Numbered from the stretch's first letter, positions 38,334-47,634 are shown. The stretch: 64,000 nt of DNA from Metalysinibacillus jejuensis (GCF_003057615.1 NZ_QAFW01000003.1:39196-103195), one strand, 5' to 3'. The notes: generated by a model from the letters alone, not told the origin. Translations and numbers: made by a program.

Positions 38334-38939
38334 ATGAAGAAAATTGCAATACTTATTTTACTATTAGCTATCGGTAGTAGCTGGTACATGAAACAAAAGC
38401 CTAGCACTACGGATGAACCTATTGATCAGCTAGTACTAGTCAATCAAAAAAATCCACTCAATCATGTGCCAACGGATTTAATTAATTTATTTGAACAGCA
38501 ACGGAGCTATGACGTTTTCACGAGTGATATTACGTTATCCGCCCGTGTTGCGGAGGCGCTTGAACAAATGATACAAGACGCAAGCGCACAAGGGTTAAGC
38601 CATTTTATCGTCATGAGTGGTTATCGCTCATTTGAGCAACAACAAGCGCTCTATGAAGAAATGGGCGCTGCCTATGCGATGAAGCCTGGTTATAGCGAAC
38701 ACCATACTGGCCTCGCACTTGATATCGGCTCTACTGAAACGACGATGGACGTAGCGCCAGAAGGCAAGTGGATTGCAGACAACGCATGGCGTTACGGCTT
38801 TATTTTACGTTACCCTGCTGATAAAGTAGCAATTACTGGCATTGAATATGAACCCTGGCATCTGCGATTTGTAGGATTACCCCATAGCCAACAAATGTTT
38901 GAACAAAATCTCGCACTAGAAGAATACGTCGCTAAATGA
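38334..38939 (+). CDS. D-alanyl-D-alanine carboxypeptidase, VanY-like
   Basis: Zinc peptidase of family M15B that trims the terminal D-Ala from peptidoglycan stem peptides. 201 aa. Signal-anchor at residues 1-18, then SGYRSFEQQQALYEEMG, the zinc ligands in GYSEHHTGLALDIGS (His and Asp), and EPWHLRFVG with the third His. ATG 38334 lies 7 nt after GGAGGT. Secreted or membrane-tethered. No van genes nearby, so it is a cell-wall maintenance enzyme, not resistance. Confidence 0.92.
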   Translation: MKKIAILILLLAIGSSWYMKQKPSTTDEPIDQLVLVNQKNPLNHVPTDLINLFEQQRSYDVFTSDITLSARVAEALEQMIQDASAQGLSHFIVMSGYRSFEQQQALYEEMGAAYAMKPGYSEHHTGLALDIGSTETTMDVAPEGKWIADNAWRYGFILRYPADKVAITGIEYEPWHLRFVGLPHSQQMFEQNLALEEYVAK

Positions 38940-38940
38940 C

Positions 38941-38990
38941 AAAACGAGGCTATAGTGAAAGTGTTAAACTTTCGCTACAACCTCGTTTTT
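38941..38990. terminator. bidirectional terminator
   Basis: AAAACGAGG pairs with CCTCGTTTT, with further internal pairing of GAAAGT and ACTTTC, between two convergent genes. A and T runs on both sides allow use in both directions. Confidence 0.85.
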
Positions 38991-38999
38991 TGTTACTCA

Positions 39000-39683
39000 T
39001 TATTTTACGATATGCATAGCAACTTCTTTAACGATTTTTTGTTGATTTTTTTCTGCTACTACCGTTAATGTATAGCTACCTGGTGCTACATCTACTTCAG
39101 AAGACCAAAGACCTGAACGATTCACACTTACAGGTTGCGTAATTTTTTGTCCTTGTGCATTCGTTAACACAGCGCTAATTTTAGCACCACGCTCTACTTT
39201 ACCCATTACTTTTTTATTAAGTTGACGAGTAACTTCTAATTTCGGCACAAATTTAGCTGTCGCTACATGTGCTACAGGCATTGCTACTACACCTGTGTTT
39301 TTAAATTGCACGCTTAACTCATCTGCCGTCGCTACACCGTTTAATGTCGCCATAACGCGTGTTTGATCTGCATCAATCACATATGTTACACCTGATAATG
39401 TTGCACCGTTTTTCTTTAATGTAATATGTTGTAAGTCGGCTACCGCTACTGCTTTATCAAACGTTAACGTCACTGTTTTTTGTGATGCACTGTATTGTGC
39501 AGCTTTTAATACTGGCTGATTTTCTACAATAATAGGCGCATCACCTGTATGTGAATGCGTTACTTTAATTGTGTAACCTTTAGTAATTTCTTGGTCGTCG
39601 TTCGCTGAAGCTGATCCGCTTCCCATCGCTACTAACATTCCCATTAATAATGTGCTTTTTGTTAACATTGATACTTTTTTCAA
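39000..39683 (-). CDS. secreted Ig-like-domain protein, unrecognised
   Basis: 227 aa with a Sec signal peptide (KKVSMLTKSTLLMGMLVAM, cleavage probably after SASA). After it comes a beta-rich domain with TVTLTFDKAVAVADLQHITL, like the SbsA/Big_5-type Ig-like repeats of surface proteins. A second module, KVMGKVERGAKISAVLTNAQ then SVNRSGLWSSEVDVAPGSYT, looks like a bacterial Ig domain of the adhesion type. No sorting motif or SLH domain, so probably released or loosely wall-bound. Function unknown. Confidence 0.75.
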   Translation of the reverse strand: MKKVSMLTKSTLLMGMLVAMGSGSASANDDQEITKGYTIKVTHSHTGDAPIIVENQPVLKAAQYSASQKTVTLTFDKAVAVADLQHITLKKNGATLSGVTYVIDADQTRVMATLNGVATADELSVQFKNTGVVAMPVAHVATAKFVPKLEVTRQLNKKVMGKVERGAKISAVLTNAQGQKITQPVSVNRSGLWSSEVDVAPGSYTLTVVAEKNQQKIVKEVAMHIVK

Positions 39684-39867
39684 TTTATGTCACCTGTCCT
39701 TTATTTTTTAATTATCGATTATCTACACTCGCAATATTATATCGCCATTCATTTCTATTATTATAGCGTTTTATTTTTTTATTTTTTCCTTTGCAAACGA
39801 CTTTATCGTAGTTGATAACGTAATTATACAAAAAGTGGACTGAACAAAAACTGAACATACCCTTTAG

Positions 39868-39903
39868 ACAAAAAAAGAAGCGCCGCATTAAGCGTCACTT
39901 CTT
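39868..39903 (-). terminator. terminator after the DUF423 gene
   Basis: Minus strand AAGAAGTGACGC with GCGGCGCTTCTT (two mismatches), loop TTAAT, then TTTTTTTGTC; 5 nt after the stop. Confidence 0.7.
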
Positions 39904-39907
39904 ACAT

Positions 39908-40288
39908 TCATTTTCCTTCTTTAACGACTGCTACGATTAAACATACCCAGCTAATTAAGAAAAATACGCCACCAAACGGTGTAATCGCGCCCAATTTGCC
40001 AATCCCTGTAACAGCAAGCGTATACAAACTACCTGCAAATAATAAAATACCGATATTCATACACCAACCAGCCGCATTTAATAGCTTAACATCGCCCATT
40101 AACTTGCGACTCATTAAAATACCGACTGCTAATAAGCCACCTGCATGAAACATTTGGTATTGTACAGCTGTATTCCAAATACCTGTGCTATATACATCGA
40201 GCACGTCTTTTAAACCATGTGCCGCAAAAGCACCAAGAGCTACAGCTAAGAAGGCATGTATTGCCCCTGTAACGATAAATTTCTTCAT
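39908..40288 (-). CDS. ywdK: DUF423 small membrane protein
   Basis: 126 aa, four predicted helices. N-terminal GAIHAFLAVALGAFAAHGLKD, then YQMFHAGGLLAVGI, WCMNIGILLFAGSLYTLAV and TPFGGVFFLISWVCLIV. The AFAAHGLK and TPFGG motifs are hallmarks of DUF423. Function unknown; near ung in B. subtilis as well. Confidence 0.9.
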   Translation of the reverse strand: MKKFIVTGAIHAFLAVALGAFAAHGLKDVLDVYSTGIWNTAVQYQMFHAGGLLAVGILMSRKLMGDVKLLNAAGWCMNIGILLFAGSLYTLAVTGIGKLGAITPFGGVFFLISWVCLIVAVVKEGK

Positions 40289-40303
40289 GTCTTTTCCCTA
40301 CCT

Positions 40304-40537
40304 TTAAAAGTCAAATAATGATTCACCATTCGCGTCATCTTCTTTAAAGGGTTGCTGTACTAATGATTGCGAAGGCGCTATAGGTTGCATAGTAGGCTCA
40401 ACTTCGGTGCGTAAGCTTACGTTACAAAGCGCTTGAATCGCTGTCATACCCGCTTGGAAATCTGCAGGTGTGCGCGCACTTTTTACGCGTTGTAACTGCT
40501 GTTCTATTTCTTGAATAATCATCTGCTGTGAAATCAT
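40304..40537 (-). CDS. ywdI: YwdI family protein
   Basis: 77-aa cytosolic protein, mostly helical: MISQQMIIQEIEQQLQRVKS, then PADFQAGMTAIQALCNVSLR, ending NGESLFDF. Function unknown. The ATG at 40537 overlaps the upstream stop by 4 bp; the longer frame to 40576 is the overlap with the Cys-rich protein. Part of the ung cluster. Confidence 0.78.
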   Translation of the reverse strand: MISQQMIIQEIEQQLQRVKSARTPADFQAGMTAIQALCNVSLRTEVEPTMQPIAPSQSLVQQPFKEDDANGESLFDF

Positions 40538-40710
40538 GCTTTTTTGCCCCCTTGTTTTGGTACAAACTTCATACAATCCATACCTGATGATTGCTTGACA
40601 ACGACGGATGGTAATTGTTTCGTTTTAAAGCCGTACGCTGCGCATGCACGTGGATTATTAACATCCCATGTCACCTTAAAATAATGACATTGAAAACAGT
40701 TCACTCGCAT
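40534..40710 (-). CDS. small Cys-rich protein of the ung cluster
   Basis: 58 aa beginning MRVNCFQCHYFKVTWD, with CFQC, ACAAYGFK and GMDCMKF, giving four Cys that could bind zinc or an iron-sulfur cluster. AAAGGAGG 7 nt before ATG 40710 supports this start over the longer frame. Similar small proteins accompany ung in Bacillales; their role is unknown. Confidence 0.78.
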   Translation of the reverse strand: MRVNCFQCHYFKVTWDVNNPRACAAYGFKTKQLPSVVVKQSSGMDCMKFVPKQGGKKA

Positions 40711-40767
40711 ACGAACGCCTCCTTTCAATGTATCACGATTATTGTTCGCTTTGAAGTGACGAGTTTC

Positions 40768-41439
40768 TTACAAACACCAATCAATCGGTTGCTCGCCCCA
40801 AGCTTGAAGTTGTTTATTAATTTGTGAATACGGCTTACTACCGAAAAAGCCGCGATGTGCACTTAACGGACTAGGGTGAGGCGCTGTTAGTACAACATGT
40901 TGAGAGTAACGTTTAATTACCGCTTGCTTTTGTTGAGCAGGGCGACCCCATAATACAAAAATAATAGGGGCTTCTCTTTGCGCTAAACGTTCGATAATAA
41001 CATCAGTAAATGTTTCCCATCCTTGCCCTTTGTGCGAATTAGCTTCACCACGGCGTACCGTCAACACTGTGTTAAGAAGCAAGACGCCTTGTTGTGCCCA
41101 CTTCATAAGATTGCCATGTGTAGGCACGGGGCACCCTATATCATCATGTAACTCTTTATACATATTGCGTAAGCTCGGCGGAATCGCAACACCTTCTTTT
41201 ACAGAAAAACTTAAGCCCTGCGCTTGATTAGGGCCATGATAAGGATCTTGCCCTAAAATTACAACACGCACATCTTCATAAGCTGTTGTATAGAGTGCAT
41301 TCATTACCTCTTCTTTCGGTGGATAAATCGTTGCACTCGCATACTGTTGTTTTAAAAACTGACGAAGCTTCTTATAATAAGGCGCCTCGAACTGATCATG
41401 CAGTACTTCTTGCCAATCATTAGTAAAAACATTTGTCAT
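40768..41439 (-). CDS. ung: uracil-DNA glycosylase
   Basis: Removes uracil from DNA to start base-excision repair. 223 aa, family 1. Catalytic Asp in [20 protein letters not shown] near residue 65, [20 protein letters not shown] near 123, and [13 protein letters not shown] near 187 with the catalytic His. GGGGAGATTATA precedes the ATG. Heads the cluster ung, Cys-rich protein, ywdI, ywdK. Confidence 0.97.
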   Translation of the reverse strand: MTNVFTNDWQEVLHDQFEAPYYKKLRQFLKQQYASATIYPPKEEVMNALYTTAYEDVRVVILGQDPYHGPNQAQGLSFSVKEGVAIPPSLRNMYKELHDDIGCPVPTHGNLMKWAQQGVLLLNTVLTVRRGEANSHKGQGWETFTDVIIERLAQREAPIIFVLWGRPAQQKQAVIKRYSQHVVLTAPHPSPLSAHRGFFGSKPYSQINKQLQAWGEQPIDWCL

Positions 41440-41546
41440 TATAATCTCCCCTGACCTTATACTTTTTGCTAAAACTGATGGTTTTTATATATCCAGTGCA
41501 GCGGTATACTTATTGATACTTATTTTACTACAAAGGAGATTGAATT

Positions 41547-42380
41547 ATGAGCTTAAAGAAAACATTAACTATCGCTGGTTCTGACACATCAGGAGGCGCT
41601 GGTATTCAAGCCGATCTTAAAACGTTTCAAGAGCATGGTACTTACGGGATGACCGCACTTACTGTCGTTGTTACGATGGACCCTGACAAATACTGGGCAC
41701 ATGGCGTTTATTCACTACCCGTTGAAGTGTTAGATGCACAAATTAAAACTGCGCTATCTACAGGAGTCGATGCAGTCAAAACAGGCATGCTTGCAACAGA
41801 AGAAGTGATTAAAACAGCTGGTGAAGCTATTAAAAACGCTGGTACTACTAACGTAGTCATCGATCCTGTTATGGTGTGTAAAGGCGAAGATGAAGTATTA
41901 AACCCTGGCAATACAGACGCTATGATTAATTATTTATTGCCTTATGCTGCCGTTACTACACCTAACCTATTTGAAGCTGGTCAGTTAGCTGGCATGAAAA
42001 CACCGCAAACGGTAGAAGAAATGAAACAAGCTGCACAAAAAATTCATGCGCTAGGTGCCAAAACGATAGTCATCAAAGGTGGACGTGCATTGCCAACGGA
42101 TAAAGCACTCGATTTATTTTATGACGGTACGACATTTTATGCCCTAGAAACAGAAAAAATTGCATCAACGTATAATCACGGCGCAGGCTGTACTTTTGCC
42201 GCTTCTATTACAGCCAATCTTGCAAACGGTATGACAATTAAAGATGCCGTAGTAGAAGCAAAAGAATTTGTAGCCGCGGCTATCGCTAAAGGCTGGGCAC
42301 TTAACCAATATGTAGGCCCTGTTATGCACGGTGCAAAATCACGCTACGGTGCACCTACGGTTACTATTCGCGAAATTTAA
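41547..42380 (+). CDS. pdxK: pyridoxine/pyridoxal/pyridoxamine kinase
   Basis: Phosphorylates B6 vitamers (ThiD-like fold). 277 aa. N-terminal TIAGSDTSGGAGIQADLKTF, DPVMVCKGEDEVL, and the phosphate-binding loop with Cys in YNHGAGCTFAASITANLANG near residue 210. The GAGCTF motif and lack of a second domain match B. subtilis PdxK (YwdB), which also lies near ung; hydroxymethylpyrimidine kinase activity cannot be excluded. AAAGGAG precedes the ATG by 9 nt. Confidence 0.9.
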   Translation: MSLKKTLTIAGSDTSGGAGIQADLKTFQEHGTYGMTALTVVVTMDPDKYWAHGVYSLPVEVLDAQIKTALSTGVDAVKTGMLATEEVIKTAGEAIKNAGTTNVVIDPVMVCKGEDEVLNPGNTDAMINYLLPYAAVTTPNLFEAGQLAGMKTPQTVEEMKQAAQKIHALGAKTIVIKGGRALPTDKALDLFYDGTTFYALETEKIASTYNHGAGCTFAASITANLANGMTIKDAVVEAKEFVAAAIAKGWALNQYVGPVMHGAKSRYGAPTVTIREI

Positions 42381-42391
42381 TAGATGAAATA

Positions 42392-42422
42392 ATGCGCTGA
42401 GCACTAAGTTCAGCGTATTTTT
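42392..42422 (+). terminator. terminator after pdxK
   Basis: ATGCGCTGA with TCAGCGTAT (one G-T pair), 9-nt loop, then TTTTTTA. Confidence 0.75.
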
Positions 42423-42548
42423 TATGTGGAAGCCGCGCACATGCTTGATGTTAAGTAGATCAGCCTTGAGTTAAAATGAAATCTTAGCATTTCCCTTTGT
42501 ATTAAAAATTGTTTATACTAAAAGCATTGATTTCAAGGAGGCACAAAA

Positions 42549-42899
42549 ATGGAAATCGTCAATATTGCACAACTCCAAAAGCAACTCGATGCTTTTGCTA
42601 ATAAAGAAGTATATATTCATTTAGAAACAACAAACGGCTCTTACGCCGCTCACTATGATGAACAATTTTTTAATGCTGGCGCTTTTATTCGCAACGTGAA
42701 ACTCGTATATGAGCACGCTAAAGTCATTGAAGATCACCCAAACCGTGTAGGCTTAAAGCTAGAGCATGGCTGGGTGTACGCACAGGGTATTACCCATTCA
42801 GAAATTGATGAGCAAGGTCGTTTACTAATGGCCGGCTTAGACTATAGTGGAAAGTTAGCGGTCGCTTTACAAATTAGTGAAACACCGTTTGCTTATTAA
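42549..42899 (+). CDS. yojF: YojF family protein (DUF1806)
   Basis: 116-aa cytosolic protein of unknown function, beginning MEIVNIAQLQKQLDAF and containing VYIHLETTNGSYAAHYDEQF and GLKLEHGWVYAQGITHSEID. AAGGAGGCACAAAA precedes the ATG. It precedes bshB2 by 12 bp, the same pair as yojF-yojG in B. subtilis, suggesting a role linked to bacillithiol. Confidence 0.9.
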   Translation: MEIVNIAQLQKQLDAFANKEVYIHLETTNGSYAAHYDEQFFNAGAFIRNVKLVYEHAKVIEDHPNRVGLKLEHGWVYAQGITHSEIDEQGRLLMAGLDYSGKLAVALQISETPFAY

Positions 42900-42911
42900 G
42901 GAGGCAAACTC

Positions 42912-43586
42912 ATGGAAAAACAACGACATATTTTAATCGTCTACCCTCACCCTGATGACGAATCTTTTTCAGTAGCTGGTATTGCAGCTATGCAAGCAGC
43001 TATGGGCGTCCCTATTACGTATGCATGTTTAACACTCGGCGAAATGGGACGTAACTTAGGTAACCCCCCATTTGCCACGCGTGAGTCGCTACCTGCGATT
43101 CGTAAACAAGAGTTAATTGCGGCTTGTGAAGCTATCGGCATTCAAGATTTACGTATGATGGGGTTACGCGACAAAACAGTAGAGTTTGAAGACGACGAAA
43201 AAATGGTGCGTCTCGTAACGGACCTTATTGAAGAGTTGCATCCTTCTATGATTTTTACCTTCTTACCTAAATATTGTGTACACCCTGACCACGAGGCAAC
43301 AGCGCGTGCTGTCGTTGAAGCAGTACGTCGCCTACCTAAAGAGCAGCGCCCTACTTTACTCGGTGCAGGCTTCGCTAACAACACCGAACAAGAAATGGGA
43401 CCTGCAGACTTTGTCGTAGACATTCGTGCTTTTAAAGAACAAAAGTTAAACGCATTAAAAGCACACGCTTCACAAACAGGTTGGATGTTACAGGAATTAG
43501 ATAAGCGCGAGGAAGACAATGGTGAATCAACAGAAGATGCTTGGTTTACAACCGAACAATTTTATACAATTACTTTTGAAGACTAA
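42912..43586 (+). CDS. bshB2: bacillithiol biosynthesis deacetylase BshB2
   Basis: Zinc-dependent N-deacetylase of the LmbE/PIG-L family that converts GlcNAc-malate to GlcN-malate in bacillithiol synthesis. 224 aa. Metal site HPDDESFSVAGIAAM near residue 15 (His-Pro-Asp-Asp), GEMGRNLG, and the third ligand in YCVHPDHEATARAVVEAVRR near 118. AAGGAGGCAAACTC precedes the ATG. Bacillithiol is the main low-mass thiol of Bacillales, consistent with the host assignment. Confidence 0.94.
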   Translation: MEKQRHILIVYPHPDDESFSVAGIAAMQAAMGVPITYACLTLGEMGRNLGNPPFATRESLPAIRKQELIAACEAIGIQDLRMMGLRDKTVEFEDDEKMVRLVTDLIEELHPSMIFTFLPKYCVHPDHEATARAVVEAVRRLPKEQRPTLLGAGFANNTEQEMGPADFVVDIRAFKEQKLNALKAHASQTGWMLQELDKREEDNGESTEDAWFTTEQFYTITFED

Positions 43587-43612
43587 AATCACGTTTTTAC
43601 GTGATTTTTTCT
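43585..43612 (+). terminator. terminator after bshB2
   Basis: AAAATCACGT with ACGTGATTTT, 5-nt loop, then TTTCTTTTT; the first base lies in the bshB2 stop codon. Confidence 0.85.
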
Positions 43613-43735
43613 TTTTCCTAAACAAAAATCGCAAATTTTCAGAAAAAACTTTTTTGTGAAAAGGACTAGACACCCAAATAAAAAACCTTTATAGTGTATA
43701 AATATACAAAACATACATTAAAAGAGGTTATCAAC

Positions 43736-45085
43736 ATGAAAAAACATTCGCTTGGCTCATGGCTTCTTTTCCTTATACCTTCACTACTTGGCGTGTTTAT
43801 TTTTATGACACCCCTCAATATTGAAGGCGCATGGAAAGTGCCAATTGCTATTATGGCTAATTCACTCGCTGGCATGGTCGTTCCTATTATTAGTTGGTTT
43901 GCATTAACAATTATGGTTATTGCGGCACTAGGCTCAGTGATTTATTTATTCTTACCTAAAACAACATTAAAAGCACCGAGCTTCACGGCTCAGCTTTTCC
44001 GTGTTAATTTATTTTGGACAATTACACGTGTACTCGCTGTAATTTTCACGGCGATGGTCGTGTTTGACTTTGGTCCAGCAGCGATTAACAATCCTAATAC
44101 AGCAGGGTTATTAATGGACCCTGAAGAAGGTTTAGTAACTTTTTTATTTACGATCTTCTTATTCGCAGGGTTATTATTACCGCTCCTAACAAACTTTGGT
44201 TTACTCGAATTCTTTGGTACGTTAATGACAAAAGTTATGCGCCCTTTATTTAAAATACCAGGTCGTTCTTCAATTGATGCGCTTGCTTCATGGATTGGCG
44301 ATGGTACAATCGGTGTGTTAATGACGAGTAAACAATATGAGCAAGGCAATTATACGAAAAAAGAAGCAGCTATTATCGCTACTACTTTCTCAATCGTCTC
44401 TATTACATTTTGTTTTACTATTTTAAAAGAGTTAAATTTAGAAAGTTACTTCTTTGAGTTTTACGGCACAGTAATTATCGCAGGCTTAGCGTTAGCTTTA
44501 ATTATGCCGCGCATTTACCCATTACGTAAAATTGAGGCATCTTATATTGATGGCTCTACAAAACAAAAAGAAGAAGTACTACAAGATGAGCCGTTGTTAC
44601 AAGTAGCCACTGACCGCGCTTTAACTTCTGCTAAAAAGAATAGCAACTTTGCTTCATTTTGGGCAGAGGGCGGTAAAAACGTATTAGATATGTGGTTTGC
44701 TGTAGCACCTGTCGTTATGGCATTCGGTACTATCGCTTTAGTATTAGCTGAGTTTACTCCTGTATTTAGCTTTTTAGGTAAGCCGTTTGAATACTATTTA
44801 GCGGCCCTTAACATTCCTGAGGCAGGCGAAGCTGCACAAACGATGGTTGTTGGATTTGCGGATATGCTATTACCTGCAATCTTAGGAAGCGGCATTGAAT
44901 CAGAAATGACACGTTTCGTCATTGCGACCGTTTCTGTTACTCAATTGATTTATATGTCAGAAGTGGGCGGTTTAATTTTAGGTACTAAAATTCCATTAAA
45001 AATTTGGGATTTAATCGTTATCTTCTTATTACGTACAGTAATTTCACTACCAATTATCGCTTTAATGGCGCATTTATTTTTCTAA
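43736..45085 (+). CDS. YjiH family nucleoside-recognition (GATE) membrane protein
   Basis: 449-aa polytopic membrane protein with about ten to eleven helices. Gate/nucleoside-recognition domain features: IDALASWIGDGTIGVLMTSK near residue 190, FSIVSITFCFTILKELNLES, and the second repeat VVGFADMLLPAILGSGIESE near 385. ATG 43736 follows AAGAGGTTATCAAC; the extra 14 codons upstream lack a ribosome site. Substrate unknown; YjiH-type proteins resemble spore-maturation and nucleoside transporter domains. Confidence 0.88.
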   Translation: MKKHSLGSWLLFLIPSLLGVFIFMTPLNIEGAWKVPIAIMANSLAGMVVPIISWFALTIMVIAALGSVIYLFLPKTTLKAPSFTAQLFRVNLFWTITRVLAVIFTAMVVFDFGPAAINNPNTAGLLMDPEEGLVTFLFTIFLFAGLLLPLLTNFGLLEFFGTLMTKVMRPLFKIPGRSSIDALASWIGDGTIGVLMTSKQYEQGNYTKKEAAIIATTFSIVSITFCFTILKELNLESYFFEFYGTVIIAGLALALIMPRIYPLRKIEASYIDGSTKQKEEVLQDEPLLQVATDRALTSAKKNSNFASFWAEGGKNVLDMWFAVAPVVMAFGTIALVLAEFTPVFSFLGKPFEYYLAALNIPEAGEAAQTMVVGFADMLLPAILGSGIESEMTRFVIATVSVTQLIYMSEVGGLILGTKIPLKIWDLIVIFLLRTVISLPIIALMAHLFF

Positions 45086-45114
45086 AAGGCATGCCCTCGT
45101 GGCATGTCTTTTCT
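45084..45114 (+). terminator. terminator after the YjiH-like gene
   Basis: AAAAGGCATGCC with GGCATGTCTTTT, 5-nt loop CTCGT. The gap from here to 45343 holds no gene I can support. Confidence 0.75.
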
Positions 45115-45343
45115 CTATCTAAAGCCGCATCTAACTAGTTATTACTACTCATTATTAATACACAACTAAAGACTTAAACGAGCGAATGTAAACGGTTATT
45201 ACTTACGATGACCTTCTTTTTTGTTTACTATTAGCGTATTTTCCACCCTTTTTATACCTTATGCCCCACCTTCTATTTTTTTAGCGTTTGTTATGATAAT
45301 GCTAGGTCCGTTCAAGTGACCTAAATTATAGGAGGGTTTTATT

Positions 45344-45694
45344 TTGAGGAATGAGCAAGATGCTTTATCGTTAGTTCGCGCCAGCTTGAAGGAAGACGAG
45401 GAGGTCCGACAGAGTCTGTTCGGTACGGTACACCTTCCGTTCATGAGTGCTAGAAGAAAACGTAAGGGCCTGCTTGTAGCCACTAATCAACGCCTTGCCT
45501 TTTACACGCAACAGTTTGGGACCGAAACATTTGATTCCTATGATTATGAAGACATTGATGCGATAGAAACGCGCCACCATTACGCACACGGTCAACAAGT
45601 CGTCGTGCAGCAAGATGGACATGAGCAGATTTTATCTGCTATTGAATCATCCAACATTTTTGATTGTGTTCATTTTGTACAGCAAAAAATTTAA
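45344..45694 (+). CDS. YokE-like bacterial PH-domain protein
   Basis: 116 aa. A single bacterial pleckstrin-homology-like domain: residues 25-110 with SLFGTVHLPFMSARRKRKGL then LVATNQRLAFYTQ, and the strand FDSYDYEDIDAIETRHHY. Start is TTG 45344, 7 nt after GGAGGG; no ATG fits. Cytosolic; function unknown. Confidence 0.85.
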   Translation: MRNEQDALSLVRASLKEDEEVRQSLFGTVHLPFMSARRKRKGLLVATNQRLAFYTQQFGTETFDSYDYEDIDAIETRHHYAHGQQVVVQQDGHEQILSAIESSNIFDCVHFVQQKI

Positions 45695-45700
45695 CAAGGG

Positions 45701-45740
45701 AAGCTTGTACGATGTTACTACTTGTCGTGCAAGCTTTTTT
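45701..45740 (+). terminator. terminator after the PH-domain gene
   Basis: AAGCTTGTACGA with TCGTGCAAGCTT (one mismatch or wobble), 12-nt loop, then TTTT. Confidence 0.8.
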
Positions 45741-45749
45741 GCGTATAGT
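45722..45749 (+). promoter_or_regulatory. promoter of the first two-component operon
   Basis: TTGTCG, 16-nt spacer, TATAGT, 20 nt before the response-regulator start. The -35 lies in the 3' arm of the preceding terminator. Confidence 0.5.
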
Positions 45750-45769
45750 TAATGTAAGAGGTGATGACG

Positions 45770-46438
45770 ATGAAAATTTTGTTTGCAGAAGATGATCAAA
45801 TATTGCGTAAGCATATGACATATTTACTGACGCATGCGGGCTATAAAGTGACGACCGCAAAAGACGGCGCAGAGGCACTTGACTACGCTTTAGCCGAACC
45901 TTTTGACATTATTATTTTAGATTGGTTAATGCCTAAACTATCAGGGCTTGCCGTTTGTCAAAAACTTCGCGCGACACAACACACAGCCGGCATTATGTTG
46001 CTTACTGCTCGCGATGCAGCGGAAGATATGATTACCGGCTTAGATGAAGGGGCAGATGACTATTTAGTGAAGCCTTTTAAAAGCGATGTTTTGTTAGCTC
46101 GCATTCGCGCATTGAGTCGTCGTAAAACAAAAGCAATTATCGAAACGCTGACGTGTGGCGACTTAACACTCAACATTCAACAACGCACCGTACATAAACA
46201 ACAGCAAAGCATTGAGCTAACAAAAAATGAGTTTTTAGTGCTCTATTACCTCATGCAAAATGTAAATCATGTGTTAACACGTGAGCAAATTATTGCTTAT
46301 GTGTGGAACTTCGAACAAGACGTCACGAGCAATGCGCTTGATGCCCTTATTAAACTCGTACGTAAAAAAATTGATGACAACGCAACTTCCTACATTCAAA
46401 CTGTACGCGGTGTTGGCTACAAGATGCAGGTGATATAA
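45770..46438 (+). CDS. OmpR-family response regulator
   Basis: 222 aa. Receiver domain with acidic pocket FAEDDQ, phosphorylated Asp in IIILDWLMPKLSG (near residue 51), Thr in LLTARD and Lys in YLVKPFKSDVL. C-terminal winged helix with LTKNEFLVLYYLMQ and VRGVGYKMQ. ATG 45770 follows GAGGTGATGACG; upstream in-frame GTG overlaps the ribosome site. Its stop overlaps the kinase ATG (TAATG). Signal and targets unknown; apbE follows the pair. Confidence 0.93.
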   Translation: MKILFAEDDQILRKHMTYLLTHAGYKVTTAKDGAEALDYALAEPFDIIILDWLMPKLSGLAVCQKLRATQHTAGIMLLTARDAAEDMITGLDEGADDYLVKPFKSDVLLARIRALSRRKTKAIIETLTCGDLTLNIQQRTVHKQQQSIELTKNEFLVLYYLMQNVNHVLTREQIIAYVWNFEQDVTSNALDALIKLVRKKIDDNATSYIQTVRGVGYKMQVI

Positions 46439-47634
46439 TGTTTCGTTCGATGCGCAATCAACTGACCCTACTTTATACGATCACGTTTACAATTGCGGTT
46501 AGCTTGTTAATGATTGTGCTGTTTTTCGCCTTACAAAAGGTTATGGACAAACAGCAAGTAGAAGAGCTTAATGCATTTTTCATTCGAGAGCAACATGATT
46601 TTTTATTACAACTGCAAGCTAAAGAACCCGTATTACATATTGATCCTACACGCCACTTTTTTTATTACATTTATAATGAAGAAGGGCAATTTATTCATGG
46701 TGATTCACAATATGATGGTTTAGAAAACGTTATCGCTACTTACTTTATCGAGGAAACACCTTATCAAAAAATCCAATGGGATAACGAAACACTCTTTATC
46801 ATTAAAAGACCATTTATGTTAAATAACCGAGAAGTCGGCTATATTTTGACTGGTAAAACAATCACAACGCAAGCTAACTTCTTTAAAAATACTTTGGCTG
46901 TTTTGCTCATTGCGACGTTGCTTTTTGCTCTGCTTATTGGCGCGATTAGTCACTTCTTTGCAGGGCGTGCTGTACGTCCTATCCAACAAGCTTACGACAA
47001 GCAAAAGCGCTTTGTATCCGATGCCTCACACGAGCTCCGTACACCACTTGCTGTATTTCAAAGCTCCACAGATATTTTACGCACAGAGTCGTTAAGTGAC
47101 TTTGGTAAAGAAGTGTTGCGCGATGCTGAAAATGATGTCGTGCATATGCAAAAGCTACTCGAGCAACTATTAACATTAGCGAGAGCTGACCAAACACCAC
47201 TCGTTTTGGGCGATAATGTCGATTTTTCAGCACTCGTAGGGGCAACTGTGCAAAAATTTCAGCGCTTAACGCACCTGCCGATCCACGCTGAAATTACACC
47301 GCAGCTATTCGTAAAAGGTCATGCTGCAAAACTTCAGCAAGTGCTCTACATTTTATTCGAAAACGCCCTGCGCTACACACAAGACGGTACAATTGACGTA
47401 AAGTTAGATGACTCAGGTTTGACGTTAACTGATAGCGGTATTGGAATTGATGCTAAGGACCTTCCTCATATTTTTGAGCGCTTTTATCGTAGCGATGATG
47501 CACGAGCTAAAGGCGGTACAGGCTTAGGCTTGGCGATTGCTAAAACAATTATTGAACAGCATAATGGTACAATTACCGCAACGAGCTCGCCACAAGGCAC
47601 AACTTTCCATATTACTTTGCCTATTTTCAGATAA
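46438..47634 (+). CDS. sensor histidine kinase
   Basis: 398 aa. Two membrane helices (about 10-32 and 145-167) flank an extracytoplasmic domain of ~110 residues. Then comes a short juxtamembrane segment, the HisKA box FVSDASHELRTPLAVFQSS, an N box with LFENALRYTQ, DSGIGIDAKDLPHIFERFYR, and the G box GGTGLGLAIAKTII. Partner of the response regulator it overlaps. Sensed signal not readable. Confidence 0.93.
   Translation: MFRSMRNQLTLLYTITFTIAVSLLMIVLFFALQKVMDKQQVEELNAFFIREQHDFLLQLQAKEPVLHIDPTRHFFYYIYNEEGQFIHGDSQYDGLENVIATYFIEETPYQKIQWDNETLFIIKRPFMLNNREVGYILTGKTITTQANFFKNTLAVLLIATLLFALLIGAISHFFAGRAVRPIQQAYDKQKRFVSDASHELRTPLAVFQSSTDILRTESLSDFGKEVLRDAENDVVHMQKLLEQLLTLARADQTPLVLGDNVDFSALVGATVQKFQRLTHLPIHAEITPQLFVKGHAAKLQQVLYILFENALRYTQDGTIDVKLDDSGLTLTDSGIGIDAKDLPHIFERFYRSDDARAKGGTGLGLAIAKTIIEQHNGTITATSSPQGTTFHITLPIFR

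Noticed and set aside
45180..45200. Catabolite-repression (cre) site TGTAAACGGTTATT
   Set aside because: The second half-site does not end in CA, and no promoter is placed convincingly beside it.
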